DNA of 64,000 nucleotides from Adineta ricciae (GCA_905250025.1 CAJNOJ010000192.1:124001-188000); one strand, 5' to 3'. Shown: positions 10,675 to 21,889, counted from the first letter of the stretch. Numbers and translations: made by a program. The notes: a model not told the origin generated them from the letters alone.

Positions 10675-12807
10675 TTAACTTTTTACCGAACTTTCATTTA
10701 ATAACTTATCTTCATTTGTAGATTCGTTTGCTCGTTCCGTTTGGGAATCACGAATACTAAAATTACAAATCGTTCCGATATCTCTTTTACACTAACATAC
10801 GAACCAAAGTAAACCCATCTGTTCTGTATCTTGAATTGTCTGTGGCAATGGTTTATTCAACGTTTCCGGTAACATCAGAACAGCAAGTGCTGCGATCAAT
10901 GACAATGCACCAAATAAAACAGTTGGAAGATTAATCCAAACGCGTGCCTACAAATATTTGAGTCATATCAAATACGAATAGATTCTTTGAGATACAGACT
11001 AACATATCGTTACTCGTTGTGGCAACAATTGCGCCAACCCCTGCGAAACGAATTGTTAAATAGATCTTGCAAAGAGAGAAGAAGATTCGTACGTGCAGCC
11101 ATTGAACACAATCCCATTCCTGTACTTCGCACTCGAGTGGGAAATAATTCATTCGCGTAAATATAAATCGTTCCATAACTAACCGAAACAAGAAATTTCG
11201 ATGAAATATTCATTAAAAATCTCAGAATTCCTCGACGGTGATCGTTGTGTATCAAAATAGTCAAGAATGAAACAATCACAAAGCAAAATACTGCTGTTAA
11301 ATAAGGCATTTTTCGACCGATACGATTTAAAATAAGATAAATTGCAATGTAAGCAAGAAGTTCTACACAAGCTGATATTGTAAATGACACTAAAAGGAAA
11401 TGAAATGACGTCGATTCAAATGACGAAAGGATTTTTACAGTATGGATCAAAGCCCCATGAGCCAGTACTTTGAGAAACTCCATAATAAGCCAAATTTTGA
11501 ACAAACCATTGAAAAAATAAATTCAAACTTATAATTAACATGATTTTCGATCGAAATAATGACAAAACTCCAGTTCGATCGTTTGAATCGTGCGATTTCT
11601 CAAGATCAGCAAACATTCTGCGACATGCTGCATCATCAAACGACTTTTTATTCGTCTTCGCGATCTTTCTCAAGAGAATCTCCGCTTGTTTATATCGTCC
11701 TTTACTGAGTAACCATCTTGGCGATTCAGGTATAACACTAAACAAGAATTTTATCAAATCATTTTTCATTTTACCGTCACTTACAAATGCAGAAATACAA
11801 ATGGAGCTGTGAATAACGATAAAGCTAATGTTAAACGTCTCCATTCACGAATAAAATAAGCAAAAAAACTTAAAACTAGTTGACCAAGTGCAAAACACAT
11901 ATGAAGACTTGTTCCAACAAGAAACTTCTTCTTCGGGCCCACAAGTTCTGTCACTACACGAAAAACTTTTCATTTTTCAAACAAAGTGAATGTGAAATTT
12001 ACCTAATACAAAATCAGTAATTCCAACGCCTCGAGTTACACAAGCTAAGATAAATCGACCGAATGTATATGACAAATAACTTGGCCAAAATCCAAATAAC
12101 GTTTTTTGAGGGAAAAACGTACAAATAAATCCCGAACATGCTGTTAATATCAAACAAATGCTAATTATTGGTCGACGACCATATCTTAATCATGCAGAAA
12201 TGTTCGTTTTTTTCTCAGATTTCATTATGCGAAATGGAGCGTATACTTATCAGCAAGAATTCCAAAGAATATTGAGCCAATCATATAACCGACGAAAAAG
12301 ATGTTTTGTACCGTTGTACGAAAGACCGTTCGATCACAAACCATCGACCACTAAGAAAGAGAAATGAAAAACAAACATGATCTTTCGGAATCAATCATGA
12401 GTACTTCTTCAACAAGTGTATAATTGTAATATTTTTGATCAAATACGAAATCGTGACACGCTTTTGTTTGATTATTCTGTTTGATATAACATCGTTGACA
12501 TTCTCTCACTGAAATTTTCGTATTCGTTTTACAATATAATTCATCTGGTTGATTTAAATGAGAATAGTTTTGTAAGTAAAAATTGTCGTTTTCATTCGAT
12601 TTACAACGAAATGAAGGTGTGGCAGCAGTGAATGACCAAGTATAAACTACAACTGAATAAAACAAAATGAAACAATGAAATCGAAAATGGCACTCCGAAA
12701 AGAAACAAACTTGGCGTGATCGAATAAGTTAAACCAATAAAGAACAAACTGAATTTTTGAAAACGACCAAAATCGTTGATTGTTAATAAAAAATCATCGA
12801 ATTTCAT
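10675..12807 (-). CDS. SLC22-family organic ion transporter, copy 2 (complete)
   Basis: Complete homologue of the carrier at 24-2024. Exon 1 starts MKFDDFLLTINDFGRFQKFS at 12807, the usual SLC22 N-terminus. A short intron (about 41 bp, donor gtgcca, acceptor ttattcag near 12650) leads to VVYTWSFTAATPSFRC with the glycosylated Cys-rich extracellular loop. Later blocks match the family: VGPKKK, IPESPRWLLSKGRYKQ, LNRIGRK, FPTRVRSTGMGLCSMAARVGAIVA after splicing, and LPETLNKPLPQTIQD near the C-terminus; stop at 10675-10677. Twelve TM segments are expected. Divergence from copy 1 is small and mostly synonymous, consistent with a homologue or recent duplicate. Transport substrate unknown. Confidence 0.88.
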
Positions 12808-12953
12808 GTTCTCGTTATCCTTGTAAAAATCGATGGTAAACCGTTTCGACTATAAGACAGACAATGACATAGATAAGCGCAATGTGTGAAAACAGAACAA
12901 AGACAACTGATAAAGCGACCTGAGAAAAGAACGGTATTTTTTCTTTGTAAATT

Positions 12954-13636
12954 TTACCAGCTCATTACGATTGAGTTTGATCGGTCTGAATCACCATAGT
13001 TGCAGACAATCAGATCTTCTCTTCCCAAAGAAAAATCTTCTTCGACAATGATCAAGGTTTTTATTTGCAAAAAAATCACAATTATGTGTACATTTATCTT
13101 GGAAAAAGAAAAAATTACGACAAATTTCCGACAGACCAAGAGAATGTTGACTTGGAAGGTTGCGCTCTGTTTTTCTTTTAGTTAATTTTATCGATTATAC
13201 CGTTAATAACAGAGAAAAGGCATAAAGTAATAAAAATGTAAGGATGTTCACGAATAAGGTAATCAAATATTTTGACACTCATGTAGAAACCAATGAAATG
13301 ATATGTAACAAGAATGAGAAAATAAAGAGTATGAAGAAGAAGGATTACAAGAATAGTTTTGATATAATCATTCAAATAAAGAAAATAAAGCACATAAGCA
13401 ATATAAGCATAATACAGAACATCACCAAAGAGAAATAGAAGAAAACCAACAAAGAAGAAACAAGCCACACGGAAGGGCGTGATCAAATATTTACGATCTT
13501 TCGTAATAAAGTTCTTGTCAGTAATAGTATGTTGTGATGTTTCTTCATTTTCGACCAGATTCCAATCACGAAGTGTGAAAAACGTTGTTGGAAAATGCCG
13601 TTTACAATCAACTTTCGGGCGAATATTTGTAGATGC
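12954..13636 (-). pseudogene. Multi-pass membrane protein, first copy (frameshifted)
   Basis: The upstream exon encodes a polar N-terminus (...DWNLVENEETSQHTITDKN) and then hydrophobic segments beginning ITPFRVACFFFVGFLLFLFG, with about four TM helices. A 103-bp intron (13098-13200) joins VIN to the C-terminal exon. In the sister copy (15259-15709) that exon reads DKCTHNCDFLQIKTLIIV...RSNSIVMGW. Here a T homopolymer has 7 instead of 6 bases, shifting the frame, although the downstream sequence is still conserved to ...SIVMSW. An in-frame TAA also lies just upstream at 13637-13639, and I find no safe start codon. Family not recognised. Confidence 0.5.
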
Positions 13637-14411
13637 TTAATGAGAAATACGAGATTCGTACATGTTGGTTTGATTCATTTGGAAAAACAACTTGACTATG
13701 CTTAATGCAATTCTGCGCACGTTTATTATTTCCATGCATCATCTTTTAACGATCAAGGTATGTTGTACTGAATTGAATTCAGGTCTATACTACAGACAGC
13801 TTGATGGTGGATGCTCTTCGCACCAAGTGACATTCAAATGGGATATGAATGGCGTCATAGATATTTGGAAAACGATTCACAAACATTTTCCTTTTCAATG
13901 CCTCAAACGGTAATCTTCATGAAGATTATCATGGGAAACGTAAAAACAAAGAAACAGATGTGAGCGCTTTCATACTACGTTATTTGAAGAATAAAGTTAC
14001 CATTGTAGAAAAAAAAACAATAAAGACCTCCTATATAGTTATACGTTCATATTCAGAGTAAGTGTTGACACTGTCAGTCTAGTGAAGTATTAGAACTATA
14101 TTTCTATTAATTTCAAGATGATTATTTGGGAAATGCATAAAAATCATACCAAGAAACACTTGATCATCGTCAATATATAGTAAACTCAATGATAGAACGT
14201 ATCCTAATGATACCACAATTATATACTCAAACTAATTTCCATTTAACCACTTTCGTGAACCTATCGTACATGAAATTTCTACATGAATTCCCGGAGCTCA
14301 AAAGTTAGATCTGTTGACCAATTCATGACTCACTATACAATGATATAAATGTTCAGCCTCTTCGCAATAGTAACTAGATACTTTCGAACTATAGAATAAT
14401 TTGATATTTAC
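13637..14411. other. Intergenic, possible remnants
   Basis: No gene I can support. An open frame at 13692-13913 (+) has no recognisable domain. The stretch next to 14411 could hold further 3' exons of the ADP-ribosyltransferase fragment, but none is clear. Confidence 0.4.
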
Positions 14412-14670
14412 CTGCTAAAATCGAACTATTGGCGATGGAGGCAACACTTGATACGGATTGTAACAGTGGAAATGGTGGTTGTGTTTCTTTCAGATGGATA
14501 ATATGAAGATCACCTTGATTAAGAATGCCATTTACTTGAAATTGAGTAGCAGGAAGAAGCAATATCTCGTCTTCCGATGGAAAACAAGAATGTTTGCGAA
14601 TATCTCTTGCTGATTCACATTCTATATTGAAGATTGTTCGAGCAATCAGTGTGAAGCTAGCACGAAGGAG
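14412..14670 (-). pseudogene. Mono-ADP-ribosyltransferase (ART) C-terminal fragment
   Basis: An open stretch of about 85 codons on the minus strand reads ASFTLIARTIFNIECESA..., then SEDEILLLPATQFQVNG, then LHIIHLKETQPPFPLL. This is the end of an arginine-type NAD+ ADP-ribosyltransferase catalytic domain; the ExE catalytic pair falls in SEDE. ARTs of this type are numerous in bdelloids, often with TPR repeats. The fragment ends at a proper donor (GCAG|gtaaat, 14412) but is cut upstream by a TAG (14671-14673) and a foldback element, so the NAD-binding N-terminal half is missing. A 12-bp direct repeat, GCTAGCACGAAG, occurs twice at the break (about 14656-14681). Confidence 0.55.
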
Positions 14671-14683
14671 CTAGCACGAAGAA

Positions 14684-14990
14684 ACTGTGTGTAAGCTAAA
14701 AACTTTTTTCCAGAGTTTGTCCGGTCCATCAAACCTAGTCCATTCGATTCAGAATTTAATTCTGCATCGAATGGTCGTATTTTTATTCACCGGACAAACT
14801 TTAGAAAAAAGTTTAACCACATCTTTGTTTGCCTCATATAGGTCTATTTATGTTTCCGATAATTTTTTTCCAAAGTTTGTCCAGTGAATAAAAATACGAC
14901 CATTCGATGCAGAATTAAATTCTGAATCGAATGGACTAGGTTTGATGGACCGGACAAACTCTGGAAAAAAGTTTTTAGCTTACACACAGT
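14684..14990. mobile_element. Nested foldback (MITE-like) element
   Basis: Two arms of about 130 bp are near-perfect reverse complements (outer ends CTGTGTGTAAGCT and AGCTTACACACAG) around a spacer of about 50-60 bp. Each arm is itself a hairpin with internal inverted ends AAACTTTTTTC...GTTTGTCCGGT and an internal near-palindrome around ATTCGATTCAGAATTTAATT. No ORF. Probably a non-autonomous DNA transposon that inserted twice head to head. No clear target-site duplication. Confidence 0.7.
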
Positions 14991-14998
14991 AGATTCGT

Positions 14999-14999
14999 N
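14999..14999. other. Single-N scaffold join
   Basis: Right of the N the sequence resumes at the SLC22 first exon and upstream region, homologous to 12693 onward, that copy 1 lacks at 2025. Confidence 0.8.
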
Positions 15000-15112
15000 C
15001 CGAAAAGAAACAAACTTGGCGTGATCGAATAAGTTAAACCAATAAAGAACAAACTGAATTTTTGATAACGACCAAAATCGTTGATTGTTAACAAAAAATC
15101 ATCGAATTTCAT
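15000..15112 (-). CDS. SLC22 first exon, orphaned
   Basis: Encodes MKFDDFLLTINDFGRYQKF and the first half of TM1 on the minus strand, nearly identical to exon 1 of the copy at 10675-12807. It starts right at the N and has no downstream exons attached. It fits copy 1 (24-2024), which lacks exactly this exon; about 20 bp appears missing between them. Confidence 0.75.
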
Positions 15113-15258
15113 GTTCTCGTTATCCTTGTAAAAATCGATGGTAAACCGTTTCGACTATAAGACAGACAATGACATAGATAAGCGCAATGTGTGAAAACAG
15201 AACAAAGACAACTGATAAAGTGACATGAGAAAAGAACGGTATTTTTTCTTTGTAAATT

Positions 15259-15709
15259 CTACCAGCCCATTACGATCGAATTTGATCGGTCGGAATCACC
15301 ATAATTGCAGACAATCAGATCTTCTCTTCCCAAAGAAAAATTTTCTTCGACAATGATCAAAGTTTTTATTTGCAAAAAATCGCAATTATGTGTACACTTA
15401 TCTTGGAAAAAGAAAAAATTACGAAGAATTTTCGACGGACCAGGAAAATCTTGACCTGGAAGGCTGCGCTTTGTTTTTCTTTTTGTTAATTTTATCGATT
15501 GTACCTTTAATAACAGAGAAAAAGTATAAAGTAATGAAAATGTAAGGATGTTCACGAATAAGGTAATCAAATATTTTGACACTCATGTAAAAACAAATGA
15601 AATGGTATGTAACAAGGATGAGAAAATAAAGAGTATGAAGAAGAAGGATTACCAGAATAGTTTTGATATAATCATTCAAATAAAGAAAATAAAGCACATA
15701 AGCACAATT
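15259..15709 (-). pseudogene. Multi-pass membrane protein, second copy (5' cut by MITE)
   Basis: Homologue of the gene at 12954-13636. The hydrophobic block (LYLNDYIKTILVILLL..., HPYIFITLYFFSVI) is intact. The C-terminal exon reads DKCTHNCDFLQIKTLIIV...GREDLIVCNYGDSDRS...MGW to TAG at 15259-15261 without frameshift (6-T homopolymer). The upstream part of the gene is replaced by a 285-bp transposon at 15711. Two Cys near the start of the tail exon and the acidic DLIVCNYGDSDRS stretch are conserved between copies. Family not recognised. Confidence 0.5.
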
Positions 15710-15710
15710 A

Positions 15711-15995
15711 ACGCTCGTTATACCGACTCACTTAATCCTCGACTGTGGAGGACACACATGTTTTTCGTGTCCCAATTGTGAGACAAATTGATCTAACCAT
15801 TCTATACATGAAGAAACAATTCAAATGTTTTTTCAAAGATGCATTTAGTAACTTTCGAGAACAAAATACTGAATAACATATGAATTGTTTCTTTGGTTAT
15901 ATAAAATTGTTAGATCAATTTGTTTCACAATTGGGACACGAAAAAATTATCTGTCTTCCACAGTCGAGGGTTAAGTGAGTTGGCACGACGAGCGT
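15711..15995. mobile_element. TA-flanked MITE with ~100-bp terminal inverted repeats
   Basis: Left end ACGCTCGTTATACCGACTCA and the right end in reverse complement, ACGCTCGTCGTGCCAACTCA, start terminal inverted repeats that extend about 100 bp (both include CCTCGACTGTGG and CGTGTCCCAATTGTGA). Flanked by TA at 15709-15710 and 15996-15997, as in mariner/Tc1-type insertion. 285 bp, no ORF. It truncates the membrane gene next to it. Confidence 0.75.
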
Positions 15996-15997
15996 TA

Positions 15998-16501
15998 CTT
16001 GTTTATCAGTTACAAAAAATGTTTTCAACGCCATTGTCAACAGAACTTCTGATGCATATAAATGATTATTTGTTTTTATTCTTTCGTTTCTTCTTTTAAA
16101 ATAACCTTTTCAAATTGTCACGTCTCTTACTAATATTTTATCTGTCTTTAAGTTCACCTTTACAAATGAAACTTCTTTGTATATAATTAATATTTGTCAA
16201 AATAATTCTTGATATTTTCCATTTCAATTTAGTAAAAAGATTCATATTACAAATCTTTAGAGTAATGATTAGACGAATGTGTAAATCTATCACACATATT
16301 CTCATCAATTTTGTAAAAAAATGCCAGACAATTATTATTTATTCTTACAGAATCCTTATCAATGATTCATAATGTTCCTTGAGACCTTATGTATTACAAG
16401 AGATTCAATGATAAAAATATACATGTTAATAGATAACATACAAAAGAAAAGATATAAAAAGATTTCATTTTCATATCAGTTTATTAAATTTAATTACATT
16501 A
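15998..16501. other. Intergenic, upstream of LRR receptor
   Basis: Strongly AT-rich, no gene seen. Probably promoter and 5' UTR of the LRR gene. Confidence 0.5.
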
Positions 16502-18629
16502 ATGTTTGTCTTGAAAGTGTTTTTCTATATTTTTCATCTAATTTCATTTATAAATTTAATCCAATCACAAATTATATGTCTTGATAATTCTAATATTACT
16601 TGCAATTGTAATTATGAAAAACGTTTAGTAACTTGTATTGAAAATCAAGCAAGTGCTGAGACATTTATCGATTGGTCAACATTTTCAACAACTGAACAAA
16701 TCTATGTTGCATTTAGATTTATTAATTTCACTCGTTTAACAACTCACACATTTACATCGTTTTCATCACAATTTTCTTCATTTCGTGAAGTCAATTTCAC
16801 TTTTATAAATGGAATTGATGAAATATCAGAAAATACTTTTGAAGTATTGAATTATTTTACCAATGTTCTAACTTATATTAGATTTTATTCACCAAGAAAT
16901 TATCAACTTGCTGATTATGCCTTCAGTCAAATAAAATGTCAAGAACTGATCATTGACAATATTCAATATAATGATATAAACAATTCACCATATCAACTCA
17001 ATTTAAAAGCATTTATTAATACAACTATTGATGAAATAAGTATTATAAATTCTAAAGAAGTTCAATTGATATCCAATCAATCATCGACTTTATATTGGAC
17101 AAATGTTTACTTTAATAATTGTTCCTTAACAAATATTGATCTTCTTTATGATAGTTTATCAGCTGATCACTTAACTAAGTTAGATTTATCATCTAGTGGC
17201 ATAGTTCATTTTCCTTCTTTGGTTAAATTTCCTTATATTACAACTCTTAATTTGCGTGATAATTATATTTCGGAAATTAGATCCAATTTATTCACAAGTG
17301 AAAATCTAATAAATGAAATCGATTTATCACAAAATCCATTAAAAAGAATCGAGCCTAATGCATTTATTAAATTGCATTTTTTAACTTCTTTAATTATGGA
17401 TAATACTCATTTAAAATCATTGGAAACTGTAACAACTGATAATAAAGTCGTATCATTTTTGTCTCCATTAAATCAAACACTACGTTCTCTTGTTTTATCA
17501 CACAATTTTCTTCGAAATATCGATTTATTACAAGATTTTTCACATCTACAAGTATTACAAGTAGAATACAATTTAATTGAAAAAATAAATGAAAATACAT
17601 TTAAAAATGCACGTGACCTTCAAACACTTGATTTGAGTAATAATTTGATTGAATCAATTCATCCATGGGTTTTTAATCATACACGTATTGCATCTCTTGT
17701 TCTAAGTTCGAATCCAATTTCTTCATTAGAAACAACGATAACAATCTATGATGAACAATCACAACCCAAAAATCTAACAACTTCATTTCTTTATAGTGTG
17801 GCATTGACTCTTACTGAGTTAACATTAGCAAAATGTACCCATTTATCTGAAATAAATTGGTTTGTATTCACGAAATTAAAAAAACTATCATTCTTAAATC
17901 TTTCTGAAATACCAAAAACGAACAGATTTTGGCTATTAGAACCTCGAGATGGGACACTGATCCCTGGTCTGCATAAGTGATGTTTTGCAACATAAATACA
18001 AAACAATTACATGGTTGCTGGATATCAAGAACTAAATGTGTATGCTTAAAAACCTTAATGATTGATTTTGATAAACAATAATCATCATTTTTGAATTGGA
18101 TACCATGAANNNNNNNNNNNNNNNNNNNNNNNNNNNNNNNNNNNNNNNNNNNNNNNNNNTTCAATGGGATAATGATTCGATGGATACTATCATTATTCTT
18201 CATGGTATCCAATTCAAAAATGATGATTATTGTTTATCAAAATCAATCTTTAAGGTTTTTAAGCATACACATTTAGTTCTTGATATCCAGCAACCATGTA
18301 ATTGTTTTGTATTTATGTTGCAAAACATCACTTATGCAGACCAGGGATCAGTTTGTCTATCAAATCAATCGATTATTGATGGACTGACTCAAGAATGTAT
18401 GACTATTGATTCGTATTGCTCACCTGTGGGAAGTAGTACTGTATCACTATCACCATCAAATGATGATGGAAAATGGAAAACAATATTAGCAATAGTGATT
18501 CCTTCAACAGTTATCGTTATCATTTTGTCTTTAATTGGTATTTATATATTTCAAAAACGTCAACAAAATAAATCTGATACAAATGTCGTGATGAAGGATG
18601 GGATCGTGAATATGTTTGCTAAAAAATAA
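16502..18629 (+). CDS. Single-pass leucine-rich-repeat receptor-like protein (gap inside)
   Basis: Signal peptide MFVLKVFFYIFHLISFINLI, then a Cys cap (CLDNSNITCNCNYEKRLVTC) typical of an LRR N-flank. About ten LRRs follow, for example LTKLDLSSSG, ITTLNLRDNYISEI, LINEIDLSQNPLKRI and LQTLDLSNNLIESI. After the gap a Cys-containing C-flank (DDYCLS...QPCNCF...CMTIDSYC), a TM helix (ILAIVIPSTVIVIILSLIGI) and a short basic tail ending MFAKK at 18627-18629 follow. The apparent stop at 17978-17980 lies inside an inverted copy next to the gap (17956-18109) and is not the real end. Extracellular recognition is likely; ligand unknown. No kinase or TIR domain is visible. Confidence 0.75.
17956..18352. 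repeat. 154-bp inverted repeat flanking a 50-N gap
   Basis: 17956-18109 is the reverse complement of 18199-18352 with about one mismatch; the 50-N gap (18110-18159) and 39 bp lie between. The right arm is in the coding frame of the LRR gene and the left arm is antisense to it, so the left arm is probably a contig-end artefact. Confidence 0.85.
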
Positions 18630-18919
18630 GTTTTATTGTTCGTCGTGCACGCTCTTGATTTTAGTTTGGAATAAATTTTTTTCTGATTTCCGTATAACTA
18701 ATGAGGAATAAATTAAAGTTTTTTTTAAAGAGATGGCTGTGTAGATGCGGATGAGACTGATACATAAATTTACTATCCGCATCCCTCTTACTAATGCAAT
18801 GTACCAAAGGAATATAAGTATACAGCAAAATCTGCTCGTTTACAAAAAATTAATAATAAAATTTTCTTTATAATAGATAAGATATTAATATAGCAATAGA
18901 ATAATTCAATCATTACTTA

Positions 18920-19515
18920 AAATTATGAAAACGAGAAATGTTTTGTAAATTATATTGCAAATCTTCCAAGTAATGAAACTTTTATCGATTGGTCAACATT
19001 TTCATCAGATGAACATTGATATAATACATTTTTCTTACCAATTTCACATATCTAAATCCTTCTACACTAACAAATCTTTTATCAAAATTTTCTTCAGTTA
19101 GATTTTTAAACGTCACATTCACAAACGGTGTTAACCCTAGTCCTCCCAACATGGGTCATTTTTGATCCACATCCGAAGTAGATGTTTTTTGATAATAAGT
19201 AACAGAGTATGACATTTAGTTTTGATTTTTCGTTAGAGTTAAAATGGACATTATTTTAATACGCTCTGTGTGAAATCAGATGTAAAATATCATAACTTAA
19301 ATTGTAGAGCTAGTTGCAAAAAATCCTAAAAGAGCATGGGAGGACTAGGGTTAATCGCGAATAGTAGAAAGTATTTTTCAATCATTGAGTCATCATCTAT
19401 TCATATTGTTCAAATAAAATTAGTGAATTGTTTATTAACAAATGTCGATCTTCTTATTCAAAATCTTTCAAAACTTGGATTACATTTAAATCTATCTACG
19501 AATATATAATTTCGA
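18920..19515 (+). pseudogene. Decayed copy of the LRR receptor gene
   Basis: Fragments match the LRR gene upstream: ETFIDWSTFSSDEH near 18980 (compare ETFIDWSTFSTTEQ), VRFLNVTFTNGV near 19105, and IKLVNCLLTNVDLLIQNLSK near 19420 (compare VYFNNCSLTNIDLLYDSLS). Frames change between blocks and stops intervene. A 216-bp transposon sits inside it. A tandem duplicate that has died. Confidence 0.65.
19135..19350. mobile_element. piggyBac-like MITE
   Basis: 216 bp with perfect terminal inverted repeats CCCTAGTCCTCCCA...TGGGAGGACTAGGG, flanked on both sides by TTAA (19131-19134, 19351-19354). TTAA target sites and ends beginning CCCT are piggyBac hallmarks. No transposase ORF, so non-autonomous. Confidence 0.85.
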
Positions 19516-20824
19516 TCTTGTGTATGTCGATGAGAAACACATCCGCAGAATCAATGCAAATAAGTTCTTTTGGTTTTTCTCATTAAAGACAGAACAAAAT
19601 TTACCGTTCATTTTTTTTCCTTCAATCAATTATAATTAAAATTATTCCATCAACGACTAATATTTTTGCATTTGATAATATCGATGCTGTATGTAGAAAT
19701 TGTGCAGTACTATTGCATTTTCAGTTATTTTCCATTCTAAACAAAACAAAAACGAAAAGCGAAGTTTGAATATTTCTTCCAACTTACGCCTTGTGAAGAT
19801 AAATAAATGGAATTTTGAATTTAATTATTTTGTTGATCTACAACAAGAAGATTTTCAAAAACGATTTAAAACTTAGATTTGCGATGATTATTCGAATCAG
19901 CATAGAGATGTTGATTAGAGAATGAATAGTACGGAATCCGATCTACGAAAATGAAGATGTCAAAATATTAGCTACAGATGTTCATTCGTGAAATTCCCAT
20001 CAGTTTTACTTACAACAGTTTGATTGGATGAATAAAATGTATCGACATAGATCTTTTCTTGTTTTGTTACAAATAAACTTGAGGAATTGGTTACATTAAC
20101 GGAAATATTTTGAATTGATTTACAAAAAGATTTTTGATCGAATCAATTGGATTAGATTTATCAAAACAATTCACCTGAAATTTGTAGTAATAATCAATAA
20201 AATAATCGACAAATGTAACATTTCCTCACGCTTGGGTTGTAAAGATGTAGAACAATCGTGTAAAACGATATTTCTTGCTGAAAAACATCGAAAAAGTCAA
20301 ATGAAATGTCTCATAAAGTGAAACTAGCCACAACTCTTATTGTTCCATTTGAGAGACAAACCTAAGAGATGATTTCATAATTGGAATTAAGTGAAACATG
20401 TGACATACGAATTTTCTGTCTTGATATTTAATAATTCAATGAATTCATAATAGTCCATATTATAGAAATAAAGCATAATTCAATTCAAAGTATGTTTTAT
20501 GCATTTCAAGATTAAATAAGCACCGATGAACGTTGTAACCAATAGACTTATTATTTTTTTATAATCGATTGTTCATCGTTTTCTGTGTTTTGCAAATTTT
20601 TTTCCAGTGTGTGATCAAAGAACACGATGAAAGACGAGAGTTTGTTATAGGAATATCTACACCCTTGAATTTATTCGTTTATATCGTGAGTAACTTCGTA
20701 TTTGAAGCTATTTTTTTATTCATAAAAAAATCAATAATTGTCTTGAAAACAAAAGTTTTAATAACGTTGTAAAGAATTTTAGTCTTCGAAACGTTATCGA
20801 ATCGAAATTCAAATCAAGATCATC
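19516..20824. other. Intergenic; right part repeated downstream
   Basis: No supportable gene. The block from about 20490 to 20824 recurs at about 22640-22941, so the duplication unit of the F-box/ARM genes includes their 3' flanks. Confidence 0.5.
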
Positions 20825-21882
20825 TCAATGAATATCAAAATATGTTTCAATGATATAACGCGCTCTTGAAGCTACTTCATTGTCTCGATGACTTCGAAGT
20901 TCTTCTATTTTGTCTAATTCTAAAAATACAATAAGAAAGTCTTCATAATTTACATAGTTTTCTTCGAAACAAACCATTTAACTCTTTAATGAGAATTGTA
21001 TATGGATTCGAATTCTGTATCTGTTTACTTCCCGCAACTCCCCATCCAAGGATATTCTGTAAACCTTCAAGGACTACTTCAATTATTTTGGTTTCTGATG
21101 AACGTAACAGATCACACAGTAGAGGAATCACTCCTTCGTCAACAAGGTATCTAAAGATGGAAAGGAAGATTAAAGACAAAACAAATGAAGTTCCACTCAT
21201 TAAGTACTTTGTTTGTGTTGATGAGAAACGCGTGGAATTCCTTATTGCACAAGCTACACGTTCCTTTATTTTATCAGCATCAAGATACAGACACTGAATC
21301 ATTCGTGGAAATATATCGGCATCAATAACAGACTCAAATGATCACATTCATTCATCTTAAATGAATATAGAAATGTTTATTCTTACTTGAATTTGACTTT
21401 CAGTACCAGCAGTAATATTGACTATAGCATCGCAGAGATTTTCAATGATTACTGTTCTGTTGACATTAAATAACATCAATAGATGAGGAAGAAAATCATT
21501 ATCATCAAGTACCATCTAATTCATTCGAAAATTGATCTTGAAAAAATTCTATTTTACTATAGACCTGTTTCTCTTGATCATTGCCACCAAGAATTTCTTT
21601 TATAACGGTTAAAGCTGATAATTGAATCACTTCAACTGTATGTCTAAAAACTGAATTGAGAAGATTCGATGAGAATTTCTTTTGATCAATACTCTAATAA
21701 TGTCACAAGTCGAGGTATGACACTATTTTCGATGACAGTTGAAATGAGTTTATTCGACTGTTGAATTAACTTGCGTATTATGTAGCAAACTCCACGTAAT
21801 ATTTTTGTATCTGTGTTAATTTGTAATAATCGACTTAAGATAGGTATAATCGATGGTATCTAAACAAACAATTTCGATGATT
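20825..21882 (-). CDS. F-box/importin-alpha-like ARM protein, copy P1 (C-terminal half)
   Basis: Minus-strand exons encode the last importin-alpha ARM repeats: IPLLCDLLRSSETKIIEVVLEGLQNIL..., the hallmark importin-alpha C-terminal repeat, then after an intron (AATG|gttt...tttttag|AA) LDKIEELRSHRDNEVASRARY and the ending IIETYFDIH, stop at 20825-20827. Upstream exons contain NITAGTESQIQ and DADIF.RMIQ. The N-terminal half, including the F-box seen in P2, is cut by the N at 21883. Confidence 0.7.
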
Positions 21883-21883
21883 N
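21883..21883. other. Single-N scaffold join
   Basis: The sequence left of this N ends at ...AATTTCGATGATT, the same gene position at which the next contig ends at 24001. This is a sign of a repeat-induced assembly break. Confidence 0.8.
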
Positions 21884-21889
21884 GTATAC

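Noticed and set aside
17502..17980. LRR protein ending at 17980
   Set aside because: The last residues come from the antisense arm of the inverted repeat, and a proper C-flank, TM and tail lie after the gap.
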